NCBI GenBank assembly: GCA_964343805.1
Contig: CAYFLR010000060.1
Location: 1 to 36,521 of the forward strand
Direction of reading: 5' to 3'
DNA: 36,521 nucleotides
Origin: CAYFLR01 sp964343805
GTDB lineage: Bacteria; Bdellovibrionota_B; Oligoflexia; CAYFLR01
Positions within the stretch are counted from its first letter, which is position 1. Every line of letters begins with the position of its first letter. A program made the translations under genes and the position numbers. Positions 14,828 through 22,576 of this stretch are shown piece by piece. Below the pieces are notes generated by a model. It made no database searches, had not been told where the DNA came from, and saw nothing but the letters and a program-made list of their open reading frames with translations.

Positions 14828-15931
14828 CCTCGGCAGGTTGGCAAAACGACAATTGTATCAGCCATTAAGTCGGACTTGCAGATCAATCTCATTCGGAACG
14901 ATATTAGAATCAAATATGAGAAAGACCCATCCCTCTTGCGAAAAGAAGTCTTAGGGCTAGATAATCAATTAACCCAATTACCTCTGGTTACGGTCGATGA
15001 GGTTCAAAAAGTTCCTAAACTCATGAATGAAGCACAGGATCTGATAGACAGCCAAAAGGCTCAGTTTATCTTTACCGGCTCCTCGGCCAGGAAGTTAAGG
15101 CGAGGTCAAAATATCAACCTCCTTCCCGGTAGAGTGGTTTCTTTGTTTCTTGACCCTTTGAGTACAGATGAATTCCTACCGGAAGGTGGTCTAGAAGAAA
15201 CACTGTTATTAGATGGTTCCCTTCCGGGGATCATAACTATAGATAGTAAGGATGACCGCACTGTTGATTTAACCTCCTATGTTCAAAACTATTTAGACGA
15301 GGAAGTGAGAGCGGAGGCCTTGGTTAGAGATGTGGGTGCGTTTGCGAATTTTTTAGAGCTAGCAGGGGTAGAGGCTGGAAATGTTTTAAACTATAGTTCC
15401 ATCTCGCAGGACCTAGGTGTGGCCCATACCACAATCGCAGGCTACTTTGAGATCCTTTTTGACTGCCTTATCGCTGAAAAGGTCGAGCCCATTACCAAAT
15501 CCACCACCAGGAAAAAGCTCACTAAATCCTCCAAGTTTCTATTTTTTGACTTAGGTGTCCGTCGTATATGTGCCAGGCAAGGTCGGGATGTTACGCGCAA
15601 GTTTTTAGGAAGCTTGTTCGAGCAATTTATTGGGATCGAAATTATCAGGAAAATAAGGCAATCTCATCCGTTAGCTAAACTTCGTTTTTGGCGAGATCCG
15701 GGGGGGCCGGAGGTGGATTGGGTCATCGACAATGAGGGGCTCTATATCCCCATTGAAGTTAAATTAAAAAAGTCCCCAGTAAACAAAGACTTTAAACATC
15801 TAAAAGTCTTTATGAAAGAGTATCCTAATACTAAAAAAGGCTATGTTGTCTGTCAAACTGATCGCCCTCTCCTGCTCGAAGAGAATATCCAGGCCATTTC
15901 TTGGAGGGACTTGAGTGATGTTTTGGGATAA
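14828..15931 (+). CDS. ATPase 2: AAA_14/DUF4143-type ATPase, 5' end in gap
   Basis: The frame is open directly from the gap (the internal TTG at 14876 is not the start) and runs 367 codons. Right after the gap is PRQVGKTT (Walker A). LPLVTVDEVQKVP carries Walker B, AQFIFTGSSARKL is the sensor region, and LLPGRVVSLFLDPLSTDEF is the typical AAA_14 end. Then come a winged-helix part (ISQDLGVAHTTIAGYFEIL) and the DUF4143 PD-(D/E)XK-like core: LFEQFIGIEIIRKI, EVDWVIDNEG and IPIEVKLKK with the Asp...Glu-x-Lys pattern. The family is ubiquitous in bacteria and archaea, with no assigned role. The protein is clearly different from ATPases 1, 3 and 4. It is followed 26 bp later by a REP-like compound element. 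An upstream in-frame TGA suggests it may be a pseudogene. Confidence 0.8.
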   Translation, partial: PRQVGKTTIVSAIKSDLQINLIRNDIRIKYEKDPSLLRKEVLGLDNQLTQLPLVTVDEVQKVPKLMNEAQDLIDSQKAQFIFTGSSARKLRRGQNINLLPGRVVSLFLDPLSTDEFLPEGGLEETLLLDGSLPGIITIDSKDDRTVDLTSYVQNYLDEEVRAEALVRDVGAFANFLELAGVEAGNVLNYSSISQDLGVAHTTIAGYFEILFDCLIAEKVEPITKSTTRKKLTKSSKFLFFDLGVRRICARQGRDVTRKFLGSLFEQFIGIEIIRKIRQSHPLAKLRFWRDPGGPEVDWVIDNEGLYIPIEVKLKKSPVNKDFKHLKVFMKEYPNTKKGYVVCQTDRPLLLEENIQAISWRDLSDVLG

Positions 15932-15957
15932 TAAGCTTTCATTTGCATCAGTAAACC

Positions 15958-16109
15958 CCATCGGTTGTTGTAAATTCAATAGGTTAGAAAAATTTACTCT
16001 CTCACCGCACTAATATGGAGGGTGCTGAATTATAGTGTAGGGGATTTTCTTATGCTACAACCGATACGGTTGTAGGGATTATTTTTACTTAATGGTTTTA
16101 AGTGGTTGG
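15958..16109. repeat. REP-like compound element, copy 1 (152 bp)
   Basis: It starts with a forward half-palindrome (CCATCGGTTGTTGTAAA, ending in GGTTAG about 30 bp later) and contains a full inverted palindrome CTACAACCG-ATA-CGGTTGTAG (16055-16075, 9-bp stem). It ends with a conserved stretch AATGGTTTTAAGTGGTTGG. The whole block aligns along its length with 22577-22729. Two opposed REP-type palindromes in one unit resemble a BIME. It lies just after the ATPase 2 stop. Confidence 0.75.
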
Positions 16110-16157
16110 GGTTTTTTTCTATCATGCCGACTCTTAACAAATCTAACTATTAATAGG

Positions 16158-17666
16158 TTAACTGTCTTCATCTCTTTGATTGAGGCAGCTCAGTTGATGA
16201 TCCTCCTTTATACACCCCCAACGTTCTTCCAGGGTGTAAGTAGGGTCATAGGTGACAATTTTAAACCTATGATGATCAACCAAATATCCTATAAATTTAT
16301 AAAAGACTCTGCTAAACCAAAAAGGGTAAGCTTTGGGAGTGTTTTGATCTAAGTGAGCTATGGGGTAAACCTCCTTGGTTAATTTGTCGTTAGGATCATA
16401 GGGTTTTAATTGGATGCTACAAGTCGTATCAAAGAGTTCAACCGGGAATTGTTTTTCTTCAATGGGTTCATATATATAAGCGTAAAAATAATCAGCTAGC
16501 TCTGCATCTCTTAGAGGAGTGGAATACTCTGCATACTTATCACCTCCGCAGTCCTTTTCAAAGTTAGTAACCGGGATGGATCTCTCAACACAGGCTTGAT
16601 ATCCTTTATGAACAGCATTTGCTCGCAGTTGAATCAATTGGCAGAGTTTATTTACATCTTGAGCGAACTCCTCTTTACTCAGTTTCGGTTCGGCTGGAAC
16701 CACATGACCGGCTTCAATATACTTTTTCATCCAGAAAACATTATGGGGGCATTTAACTTGATCTCTTGCAAGAGCGACCTGATTGTACTTTGGATTCGCT
16801 TTTTTACTGGCCAGGAAATTTCTAACATTCCTTGTAAGGTATGCTTTGTCTATACGATGAGATTCTTCATTCTCATCTTTGGTTATCTTTTCCTTAAGTC
16901 GATGATAAATAGTATCACTTATAGCCCCTTTGGGAATGCAGTCATACCAATCGTAATCATCACTCTCCGCACTTGGATGGGCTTTAAAGGACGTTTCATA
17001 ATCTTCAAAAACCATCCCTCCGCTCCTTTTGGTGGAGTAAAATCTGCGAAAGACATCTCCTGCAATATGGTAGGGAGTGAATTTGCTATAGTGGAGTTTT
17101 CGAACATGCCTTCCCTCTCTACTATTGAGGGATGTGAAGTAGTAACGGTCCTTTACACCCTTCACCGGAACCGTATGGCCACCGGATAAGTAAAAACTTC
17201 CTCCCTGGTAGTTTTCTAGATGCCACATACTCACAGGATAGGAAATTCTAGCCAAGTTTCCTGTGCCATACTTATCTACGGCCAGTTTTAACAGAGTGAT
17301 AGGGTCATAGTAGAAGTAAGTCGAATGCAGTGGTCCAAATTTTAATGCGAGACCGTTTTTATAGGCATAGATAAAACGAAGGGCGAGAGCGGCATCCGCA
17401 CAATCAGTGGGAATATCCCATGCGATCATAATATTGGGAGAAACATTGGTGATCCATTCGTCAAACTTTCGTTCATCTTCAACCGTCCAAGATCGTCCTC
17501 CTCGATCTTTATACCAGCCTATAGCTCCTGTCTCTTTTGACATTTTCTTAAAAATGCCTACTGCCCAATCACTCAACTCCGAGGTGGGGGCAGGGGCTCT
17601 TTGCTTGCATCCTAGAATTACCACTCCGAATAATAGACAAAAAATCAAAGAAAGTGTGACTCTCAT
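16158..17666 (-). CDS. Lipoprotein, possible Cys-His (transglutaminase/papain-like) fold
   Basis: The frame reaches 17729, but ATG 17666 has AAGGAG upstream and starts the lipoprotein signal MRVTLSLIFCLLFGVVILGC (lipid Cys20), giving about 502 residues. In the mature part a Cys in IPTDCADAALALRFIYAY (Cys89) followed by a His in SGGHTVPVKGVKDRYYFTSL (His164) resembles the Cys-helix/His-strand arrangement of transglutaminase-like proteins. This is a guess from spacing only, and I could not identify the third residue. The C-terminal half has several further Cys (KCPHNVFW, KLCQLIQL, KDCGGDKY, TTCSIQLK, GCIKEDHQLSC), suggesting disulfides and a periplasmic location. It is transcribed against the ATPases and flanked on both sides by REP-like elements. 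Confidence 0.7.
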   Translation of the reverse strand: MRVTLSLIFCLLFGVVILGCKQRAPAPTSELSDWAVGIFKKMSKETGAIGWYKDRGGRSWTVEDERKFDEWITNVSPNIMIAWDIPTDCADAALALRFIYAYKNGLALKFGPLHSTYFYYDPITLLKLAVDKYGTGNLARISYPVSMWHLENYQGGSFYLSGGHTVPVKGVKDRYYFTSLNSREGRHVRKLHYSKFTPYHIAGDVFRRFYSTKRSGGMVFEDYETSFKAHPSAESDDYDWYDCIPKGAISDTIYHRLKEKITKDENEESHRIDKAYLTRNVRNFLASKKANPKYNQVALARDQVKCPHNVFWMKKYIEAGHVVPAEPKLSKEEFAQDVNKLCQLIQLRANAVHKGYQACVERSIPVTNFEKDCGGDKYAEYSTPLRDAELADYFYAYIYEPIEEKQFPVELFDTTCSIQLKPYDPNDKLTKEVYPIAHLDQNTPKAYPFWFSRVFYKFIGYLVDHHRFKIVTYDPTYTLEERWGCIKEDHQLSCLNQRDEDS

Positions 17667-17692
17667 AGCTCTCCTTACTGATTTCAATTTAA

Positions 17693-17851
17693 CCTGGATC
17701 CTCAGAACTTTTTGAGAGGCAGGTGTCAATCATTGTACTCCAAAGCCTAAACAAAAATCCTCGAATTACCCCGGTAAATCTGCAATTTTTGTGTAAGCTT
17801 TGAAGCACAAGCACTAACACCTTCCAGATCTAAAAGTTCTGAGGATCCAGG
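17693..17851. repeat. Perfect 20-bp inverted repeat, 119-bp spacer
   Basis: CCTGGATCCTCAGAACTTTT at 17693-17712 and its exact reverse complement at 17832-17851. The left arm is in the 5' leader of the minus-strand lipoprotein gene, 27 bp before its ATG. The size class (arms 20-27 bp, spacer 100-120 bp) is like the 2750-2906 repeat, although the sequences differ. Confidence 0.75.
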
Positions 17852-18118
17852 ATTTAGGACACTGAGCCTCTGCTTGTTATCGGTTGAATTGTCCTCCATT
17901 AAAGGAAAAAGTAAAGGGGGAAAAATTCCAACGATTAACACCCAAATGTGTAAATATTAATATCGGATATTGAAACTTACACAAAATTGCCTTTTCCAGA
18001 AGCCCAACCCATAGCCAAAAGGTTGCTCTCTATTCTCGAAAGCTAAAGGATAATATTCCTACTTCCCCCTCACTTAAAAACCCTCAATGGAGTGACTGTT
18101 TTCCCTTGGTTTGGACTC

Positions 18119-18157
18119 CCAACAACCGCATCGGTTGTAGAAATAACAACAAGTTAG
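18119..18157 (+). repeat. REP-like palindrome, copy C
   Basis: ACAACCG-CAT-CGGTTGT (18122-18138) with a tail ending in AAGTTAG (18151-18157). Nearly the same palindrome and GTTAG tail as copy D at 21199-21236. Confidence 0.75.
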
Positions 18158-18329
18158 GTGTGTTTTGTTAAAAAGTCCATGGGCGACTTTTCAAATTTGT
18201 AAAGAGCTAGATCCCATAATGATTGCATCAAAAGTAAGCGGTAAATTGACCGTACCTATCCCAGCACGACTACCTCCAGTATATTTAAAATAAAAACAAC
18301 TATCACCAAAGTAAACAGGAGGAAGCGCC

Positions 18330-18575
18330 ATGGATCAGGCTCTAAGAAATTTGCAAAGAGAATTTGAAACTATCAGGAGATCACATCAAAACGATCCCAC
18401 ATTTAAAGTATTAAGATACCCAGAGACGCTTAGAAAAAAAGCTGTTAAATATTTGGAACAAAATATTGGTTTCGTGATTTGGACCAAAAGATTGAACTGT
18501 GAAAGATTTCCTTGGTCTAAAAACTCTACTGATTTTGTTATCTCGATGGTATTTACTACCAAGACCGGAGGGTGA
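18330..18575 (+). CDS. Small HTH-like protein, possibly a transposase-related remnant
   Basis: 81 residues with a strong AGGAGG at about 18318, so translation is likely. The N-terminal half (LQREFETIRRSHQ, then LRYPETLRKKAVKYLEQNIG) resembles the start of IS66/IS3 accessory or HTH proteins, where RYPxxLRxxAVxLxxx opens the recognition domain; this is a weak recognition from motif shape. The C-terminal part (WTKRLNCERFPWSKNSTDFV) could be the degraded turn and recognition helix. No transposase gene follows. It could be a free-standing regulator or the end of a decayed element. The next gene is convergent and starts its stop only 24 bp later. Confidence 0.5.
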   Translation: MDQALRNLQREFETIRRSHQNDPTFKVLRYPETLRKKAVKYLEQNIGFVIWTKRLNCERFPWSKNSTDFVISMVFTTKTGG

Positions 18576-18598
18576 ACGGACTGATGATGAGTCGTTTG

Positions 18599-19357
18599 TT
18601 AATCATCCTCTTCTAAACTACAGGTGGGGTTACGGAAACAAGCATCTCTTCTTGCTGCTTCTTCACGAAATGCTTCTGCTCTTTGTTGACGCAATGCTTC
18701 TGCTGTTTCAGGACGAAGACTCTTTCTTTTCGCAGCTGCTTCCTGTATAGCTTTGGCTAATTCTGGATCCGTTTCATTTTTAGCGTTTTCACATAAGACC
18801 TGTTTTGCCAGACTGTCTTTGCTACTTTCATCAGCAGCTTGTGAAGCCAGTTGAATCCCATACAAAATAGGCAAAGAAATAGGGAAGGTGAGTAACATAC
18901 CTATGGATATTAAGGCATCGATTGTTACATGCTCAACCGGAGAAGAGACTTTGTAGTCAAGATCATGGTTCCCGTATGTGTATTCCAAAGTGTGGCCTTG
19001 ATAATCAAAGATTCCCACAAGCGTGCATCCAAAATCCACCGGACAAGAGACTTTGTATGTCTTTAGACAGGTACCCTGAGGTAGAATTGGCATTTCATTA
19101 ACTTCTGAGTCGACAATAATTCTATTCGAACCGTTAGTTACCACGTAACCAGTAAGATGACGTTGGGAAAACTCTGCATCTATGGAAGCGATTGCCTCCT
19201 GAATGGACGGGGATTGCGGCACTTGATTGAGCTGATCTTGTGGAAAACTTTTTACCTGAGCGTAGTTTTCATGCGTGTCACCACAACTGGTGGAAAATAA
19301 AACCATAAGCATCATTGTTGGCAAAAGAAAGGTTTTAAATAGAGGTAATGTTTTCAT
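18599..19357 (-). CDS. Lipoprotein of unknown function
   Basis: 252 residues, ATG behind AAGGAG. Signal FLLPTMMLMVLFSTSCGDTH with lipobox STSC. After the anchor come a short helical region (SIQEAIASIDAEFSQRH) and a beta part with three Cys (TCLKTYKVSCPVDFGCTLVG). A hydrophobic segment follows, ALISIGMLLTFPISLPILYG (about residues 149-168), that could be a membrane helix. A helical Lys/Arg/Glu-rich tail rich in AEALRQQRAEAFREEAARRD ends in CSLEEDD. No family recognised. It is isolated on the minus strand between the small HTH-like ORF and ATPase 3. Confidence 0.7.
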   Translation of the reverse strand: MKTLPLFKTFLLPTMMLMVLFSTSCGDTHENYAQVKSFPQDQLNQVPQSPSIQEAIASIDAEFSQRHLTGYVVTNGSNRIIVDSEVNEMPILPQGTCLKTYKVSCPVDFGCTLVGIFDYQGHTLEYTYGNHDLDYKVSSPVEHVTIDALISIGMLLTFPISLPILYGIQLASQAADESSKDSLAKQVLCENAKNETDPELAKAIQEAAAKRKSLRPETAEALRQQRAEAFREEAARRDACFRNPTCSLEEDD

Positions 19358-19756
19358 AATGATCTCCTTCTGGTTTGTTTGTTTTAGTTTCCCTTTTGAA
19401 AAGGTAACTACCTAGGTAAGTATGCAATTGTGATACCATATTATTAATATTTGTAATATCTTCAGGTTATCAATGAACTGCCTGGTGAATACCTCCTAAT
19501 TGTAAATTTTTTGATTGAAATGTGGCTACTTTTTATACACGTATTAATAATTAATACTTTTTAATTAAGGTCATAAGGTAAGTATAATAATTTGCCGTTC
19601 CCAGCTCTTAAATTATTTATAAGCTCAGGTATAAACGGCAACTCCACTATTTTTTGCATACAAAGACTCTCTTTTGATTATAACCTATTGGATATTATAG
19701 TAATTATTATTTTCATAGGTTAGCCTATGAAAAGACTCAGCGAGGTATTTTCCACC
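19358..19756. other. AT-rich intergenic region with multiple hairpins
   Basis: No gene seen. Notable elements are TACCTAGGTA (about 19408), GTATTAAT-A-ATTAATAC (19541-19557) and a long imperfect hairpin bounded by TGCCGTT (19593-19599) and AACGGCA (19634-19640). TCATAGG-TTAG-CCTATGA (19713-19730) has a middle that can also pair with TAACCTAT at 19681-19688. They may hold the terminator or promoter of neighbouring genes or a small RNA; no tRNA-like fold was recognised. Confidence 0.45.
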
Positions 19757-19826
19757 AATACCCCTATAAAAAATTCAATAATAAGTAAAAATACCCCTAC
19801 AAAAAATCCAAAAATAGGGATATAAT
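19757..19826 (+). promoter_or_regulatory. Iterated operator and -10 box of ATPase 3
   Basis: A 20-bp direct repeat AATACCCCTAYAAAAAATYC at 19757-19776 and 19790-19809 (33 bp apart, two mismatches), followed by a one-mismatch inverted core TAGGGATAT at 19815-19823. TATAAT at 19821-19826 is only 6 bp before the ATG at 19833, so the transcript is probably leaderless, consistent with the lack of an SD. The repeats cover the -35 and -10 region. Confidence 0.65.
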
Positions 19827-19832
19827 GATTAT

Positions 19833-21182
19833 ATGGAAAGAGATATTTTAAAAAATTTAGGAGATTGGAAGTCCCAGAAGCGACGCAAGCCCTTAATTCT
19901 AAAAGGAGCCAGGCAGGTTGGTAAGACCTACATTTTGGAGCAGTTTGGCAAGCAATCATTTCAGTCCCTTGGAGGTGAATACCATCTCCTGGATTTCAAG
20001 CAAAATAAAAGACTTACTGAGGCTTTTTCCACCAATAATCCAGTTGAAATATTGAGATACATTGAGATTGCGACAGGTCATCGTATTAATCCTAAGCAGG
20101 ATCTGCTCATATTGGATGAAGTGCAAGAGTGTGAGGGAGCAATTCCTAGTTTGAAGTATTTTCATCAGCAAATGCCTGATTTGTGCGTAGTGGCAGCAGG
20201 GTCTCATCTTGGGCTGCTAAAAAATGAAGAGTCATTTCCTGTTGGTTATGTAAATTTCTTATCTATGCATCCTATGACTTATAAGGAGGTTCTTAGGGAG
20301 CTCGACCCCTTGATTTATGAAGAGCTTATGAATCTAGAGGTTGATACCAGCACTCGGGCCATTCATTCCATTATTCATGAGAGGCTCCTTGAGCTTCTCA
20401 GAGTGTACTTTTTTTCAGGGGGGCTTCCTGAAGTGGTACAGACCTTAAGCGACACTTTTAAAGAAGACTTTTTGTCTGGCATTGCATCCATTCGAGAGAT
20501 TCAAAATGAACTCTTGGAAGGATACAAAGTAGACTTTGTGAAGTACTGTGGGCTTAATAATGCCGCTCATATCCTTCATGTTTTTGAAGCTATTCCAGGT
20601 CAGTTAGCGGAGGTCCAGGATGAGGAAGTGAAGAAATTTAGGTTCAATCAAGTGATCCCTAAAAGAAAAGGGTTTGAGTCAATTGCTGGACCTCTAAGTT
20701 GGTTAGAAAAGTCTCGGTTGTGTATAAAAAACCACATTGCCTCCAAGGGAAGTATTCCTTTAAAAGGGTTTTGCAGGTCTAACCGTTTTAAGTTATTTTT
20801 CTTTGATATTGGTCTTTTACATGCGGCTTTGAGGGTGGATCCTGCTGCTATTTTGCAAGCTAAGTTAGGATCTTATAAAGGTTTTATAGCTGAAAATTTT
20901 GTAGCCCAAGAGCTGTTTGCCCACTATGATGCTGAACTCTATGCTTGGCAAGAGGGAAGGGCTGAAATTGAATTTCTTCTAGCAAAAGGGGCAGAGCTTA
21001 TACCTTTGGAAGTAAAATCTTCTGCCAGATCACGGCGAGCTAAAAGCCTGGAATCCTATATCAATCGTTACCACCCTTCCCAAGCTTACAAAGTATCTTG
21101 GCAAAATAGGGGATGGGGACCCAATCAAAAATATCAAACTCTGCCTATTTATCTTATTTCTAGTTTATTGCAACAACTTTGA
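19833..21182 (+). CDS. ATPase 3: AAA_14/DUF4143-type ATPase
   Basis: 449 residues, intact. Walker A GARQVGKTY (25-33), Walker B LLILDEVQ (91-98), sensor VVAAGSHLG (119-127), and the AAA_14-typical FLSMHPMTYKEVL. A middle all-helical/winged-helix region follows (YCGLNNAAHILHVFEAIPGQ, then GPLSWLEKSRLC). The DUF4143 C-terminus contains LFFFDIGLLHAAL, YKGFIAENFVAQEL and the nuclease-like core AEIEFLL...IPLEVKSS. Here the usual Asp of the ExVDF position is Glu380, with Glu393 and Lys395 conserved, so catalysis may be lost or altered. No SD, start ATG beside the -10 box. The stop is followed 18 bp later by REP copy D. Role unknown; family members are frequent in mobile and accessory regions. Confidence 0.88.
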   Translation: MERDILKNLGDWKSQKRRKPLILKGARQVGKTYILEQFGKQSFQSLGGEYHLLDFKQNKRLTEAFSTNNPVEILRYIEIATGHRINPKQDLLILDEVQECEGAIPSLKYFHQQMPDLCVVAAGSHLGLLKNEESFPVGYVNFLSMHPMTYKEVLRELDPLIYEELMNLEVDTSTRAIHSIIHERLLELLRVYFFSGGLPEVVQTLSDTFKEDFLSGIASIREIQNELLEGYKVDFVKYCGLNNAAHILHVFEAIPGQLAEVQDEEVKKFRFNQVIPKRKGFESIAGPLSWLEKSRLCIKNHIASKGSIPLKGFCRSNRFKLFFFDIGLLHAALRVDPAAILQAKLGSYKGFIAENFVAQELFAHYDAELYAWQEGRAEIEFLLAKGAELIPLEVKSSARSRRAKSLESYINRYHPSQAYKVSWQNRGWGPNQKYQTLPIYLISSLLQQL

Positions 21183-21198
21183 AACGAGGACCCCCCCC

Positions 21199-21236
21199 CA
21201 ACAACCGCATCGGTTGTAGAAAAAACAGTAAGTTAG
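21199..21236 (+). repeat. REP-like palindrome, copy D
   Basis: ACAACCG-CAT-CGGTTGT at 21201-21217, tail to AAGTTAG at 21230-21236; preceded by a run of nine C (21191-21199). It begins within 20 bp of the ATPase 3 stop and lies before the operator-like palindrome of ATPase 4. Confidence 0.75.
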
Positions 21237-21248
21237 AGATTTTATACT

Positions 21249-21271
21249 ATTTTAACGTCAGGCGTTAAAAT
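21249..21271. promoter_or_regulatory. Palindrome upstream of ATPase 4
   Basis: Nine-base arms ATTTTAACG and CGTTAAAAT around TCAGG, ending 29 bp before the proposed ATG at 21301. A single inverted repeat rather than the double arrays of ATPases 1-3, and different in sequence from all of them. Confidence 0.55.
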
Positions 21272-21300
21272 GGTAATATTGTTGCCAGCGGGAACTTATT

Positions 21301-22521
21301 ATGAATAAAAAAAAGATACTTAGAAGATAGAGTAAAGAAACTGTGTCTAGACAATAACAAGATGGCGTTCATTTCAGGTCCTAGGCAGTGTGGAAAAACC
21401 ACCTTGTCTAAGCAAATTCTAAATACATCCAATAATCACTTTTATTTCAGCTGGGACATACCAGAACATAGGAAGATATGGGTAAAATATCCTTCCAGCC
21501 TGGTAAATGATCTATTGGATAAAAAAGGAGAGCGCCCCATCATATCCTTTGATGAAATTCATAAAGCTAAAAACTGGAAAGGTCACCTGAAGGGTCTGTA
21601 TGATCAATTTATAGAGGTTTGTGATATCTTGGTTACAGGAAGTGCTCTGATCAATGTCTATAAGAAGGGTGGAGATAGCTTATTAGGAAGGTATTACCAT
21701 TTTCGTTTGCATCCCTTACCTTGGGAGAAATTCTTGGAAATAGAATTGATGATCCTGAATCTATTTTAGCTAACCTGTTAAGTACTACAGGAGAAGTTAA
21801 TAAAGAAGAAGAAGCGGTGTTTGATCTCTTGTTCAAATTTAGTGGATTTCCAGAAACTTTTTTAAAGAAAAATATTGAGGAACACTTTTTATGGCGGAAA
21901 CATCGTTTAGAAAAAATCATCAGAGAAGATCTCAGAGACTTAAGACGTTTACCTGAGTTAAGCCAGGTTGAAATGCTGGCGGCAATTATTCCAGATAGGG
22001 TAGGCTCCCCACTCAGTATCCAATCTTTAAGGGAAGATATAGAAGTGTCCCATCCCACTATAAAAAGATGGCTTACTTATTTGGAAAGTCTATTCTACTT
22101 CTTTAAAGTATTGCCATATAGCAAGTCCATATCCAATTCGATTAAGAAAGAGCCTAAAATCTATTTATATGACTGGACTGAAGTGGAAGACGAGGGCAAT
22201 AAGTTTGAAAATGTAGTGGCCTGCCATTTACTAAAAAGCTGTCACTACCTGAGTGATATTGGAAAGGGAGATTTTAATCTTTGTTATTTGAGAAATAAGC
22301 AAAAGAAGGAAGTGGACTTTTTACTAACTAAAAATGGGCTTCCTTGGTTTAGTGTGGAGTGTAAATTATCAGAACAAAACCTTGATACGAGTTATAAGAC
22401 CTTTCAGGCGAAACGCTCCTATCCCCACTTTCAAATAGTTAAGAATTGTCAGCAAGTCAGACAAATAGATGAGCAAGTTCAAGTGGTCCCAGCAACATTA
22501 TTCCTGAGGAACTTGATCTGA
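21301..22521 (+). pseudogene. ATPase 4: AAA_14/DUF4143-type ATPase broken by two frameshifts
   Basis: Two open frames (21362-21769 and 21721-22521) rebuild one ~405-residue ATPase. The 5' end needs removal of one A from the eight-A run at 21307-21314, giving ATG 21301 and MNKKRYLEDRVKKLCLDNNK before the Walker A, SGPRQCGKTT. Walker B is PIISFDEIHKA and the sensor is DILVTGSAL. At CCC 21713-21715 one missing C would restore RLHPL-TLGEILGNR, the usual AAA_14 ending. The second frame has a winged helix (LREDIEVSHPTIKRWLTYLE), IYLYDWTEVED, and the nuclease-like core EVDFLLTKNG...FSVECKLSE. Both lesions are in or next to homopolymer runs, so they may be read errors; otherwise it is a recent pseudogene. 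Translation could also start at ATG 21362, keeping the P-loop. Confidence 0.8.
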
Positions 22522-22576
22522 TAGTTTCCCCAATAGCCTGAGTCATTATTACGAGTTCTCCGGCATCGGCTATTCG

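Larger units (their letters stand above)
17667..18329. other. Structured intergenic region with interleaved inverted repeats
   Basis: No convincing gene. It holds a perfect 20-bp inverted repeat (17693-17712/17832-17851) and an imperfect one, GCAATTTTTGTGTAAGCTTT at 17782-17801 against 17973-17990, in the order L1-L2-R1-R2. It also has TGTGTAA/TTACACA (17947-17953/17977-17983), REP copy C (18119-18157) and an AAAAGTC/GACTTTT hairpin (about 18171-18191). AGGAGG at about 18318 belongs to the next small ORF. Confidence 0.65.

Noticed and set aside
14692..14913. Minus-strand ORF across the 104-N gap
   Set aside because: Exists only because N is treated as open; most of it is undetermined.
16092..16352. 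86-residue plus-strand ORF after the REP-like element
   Set aside because: It overlaps the 3' end of the lipoprotein gene on the other strand and has no SD or recognisable domain.
17747..17941. 64-residue minus-strand ORF with a hydrophobic N-terminus
   Set aside because: GTG start without any SD; it runs through one arm each of the two inverted repeats and codes low-conviction sequence.
21700..21730. Programmed -1 ribosomal frameshift in ATPase 4
   Set aside because: No X-XXY-YYZ slippery heptamer in the right phase; a single missing C in the run explains the break more simply.
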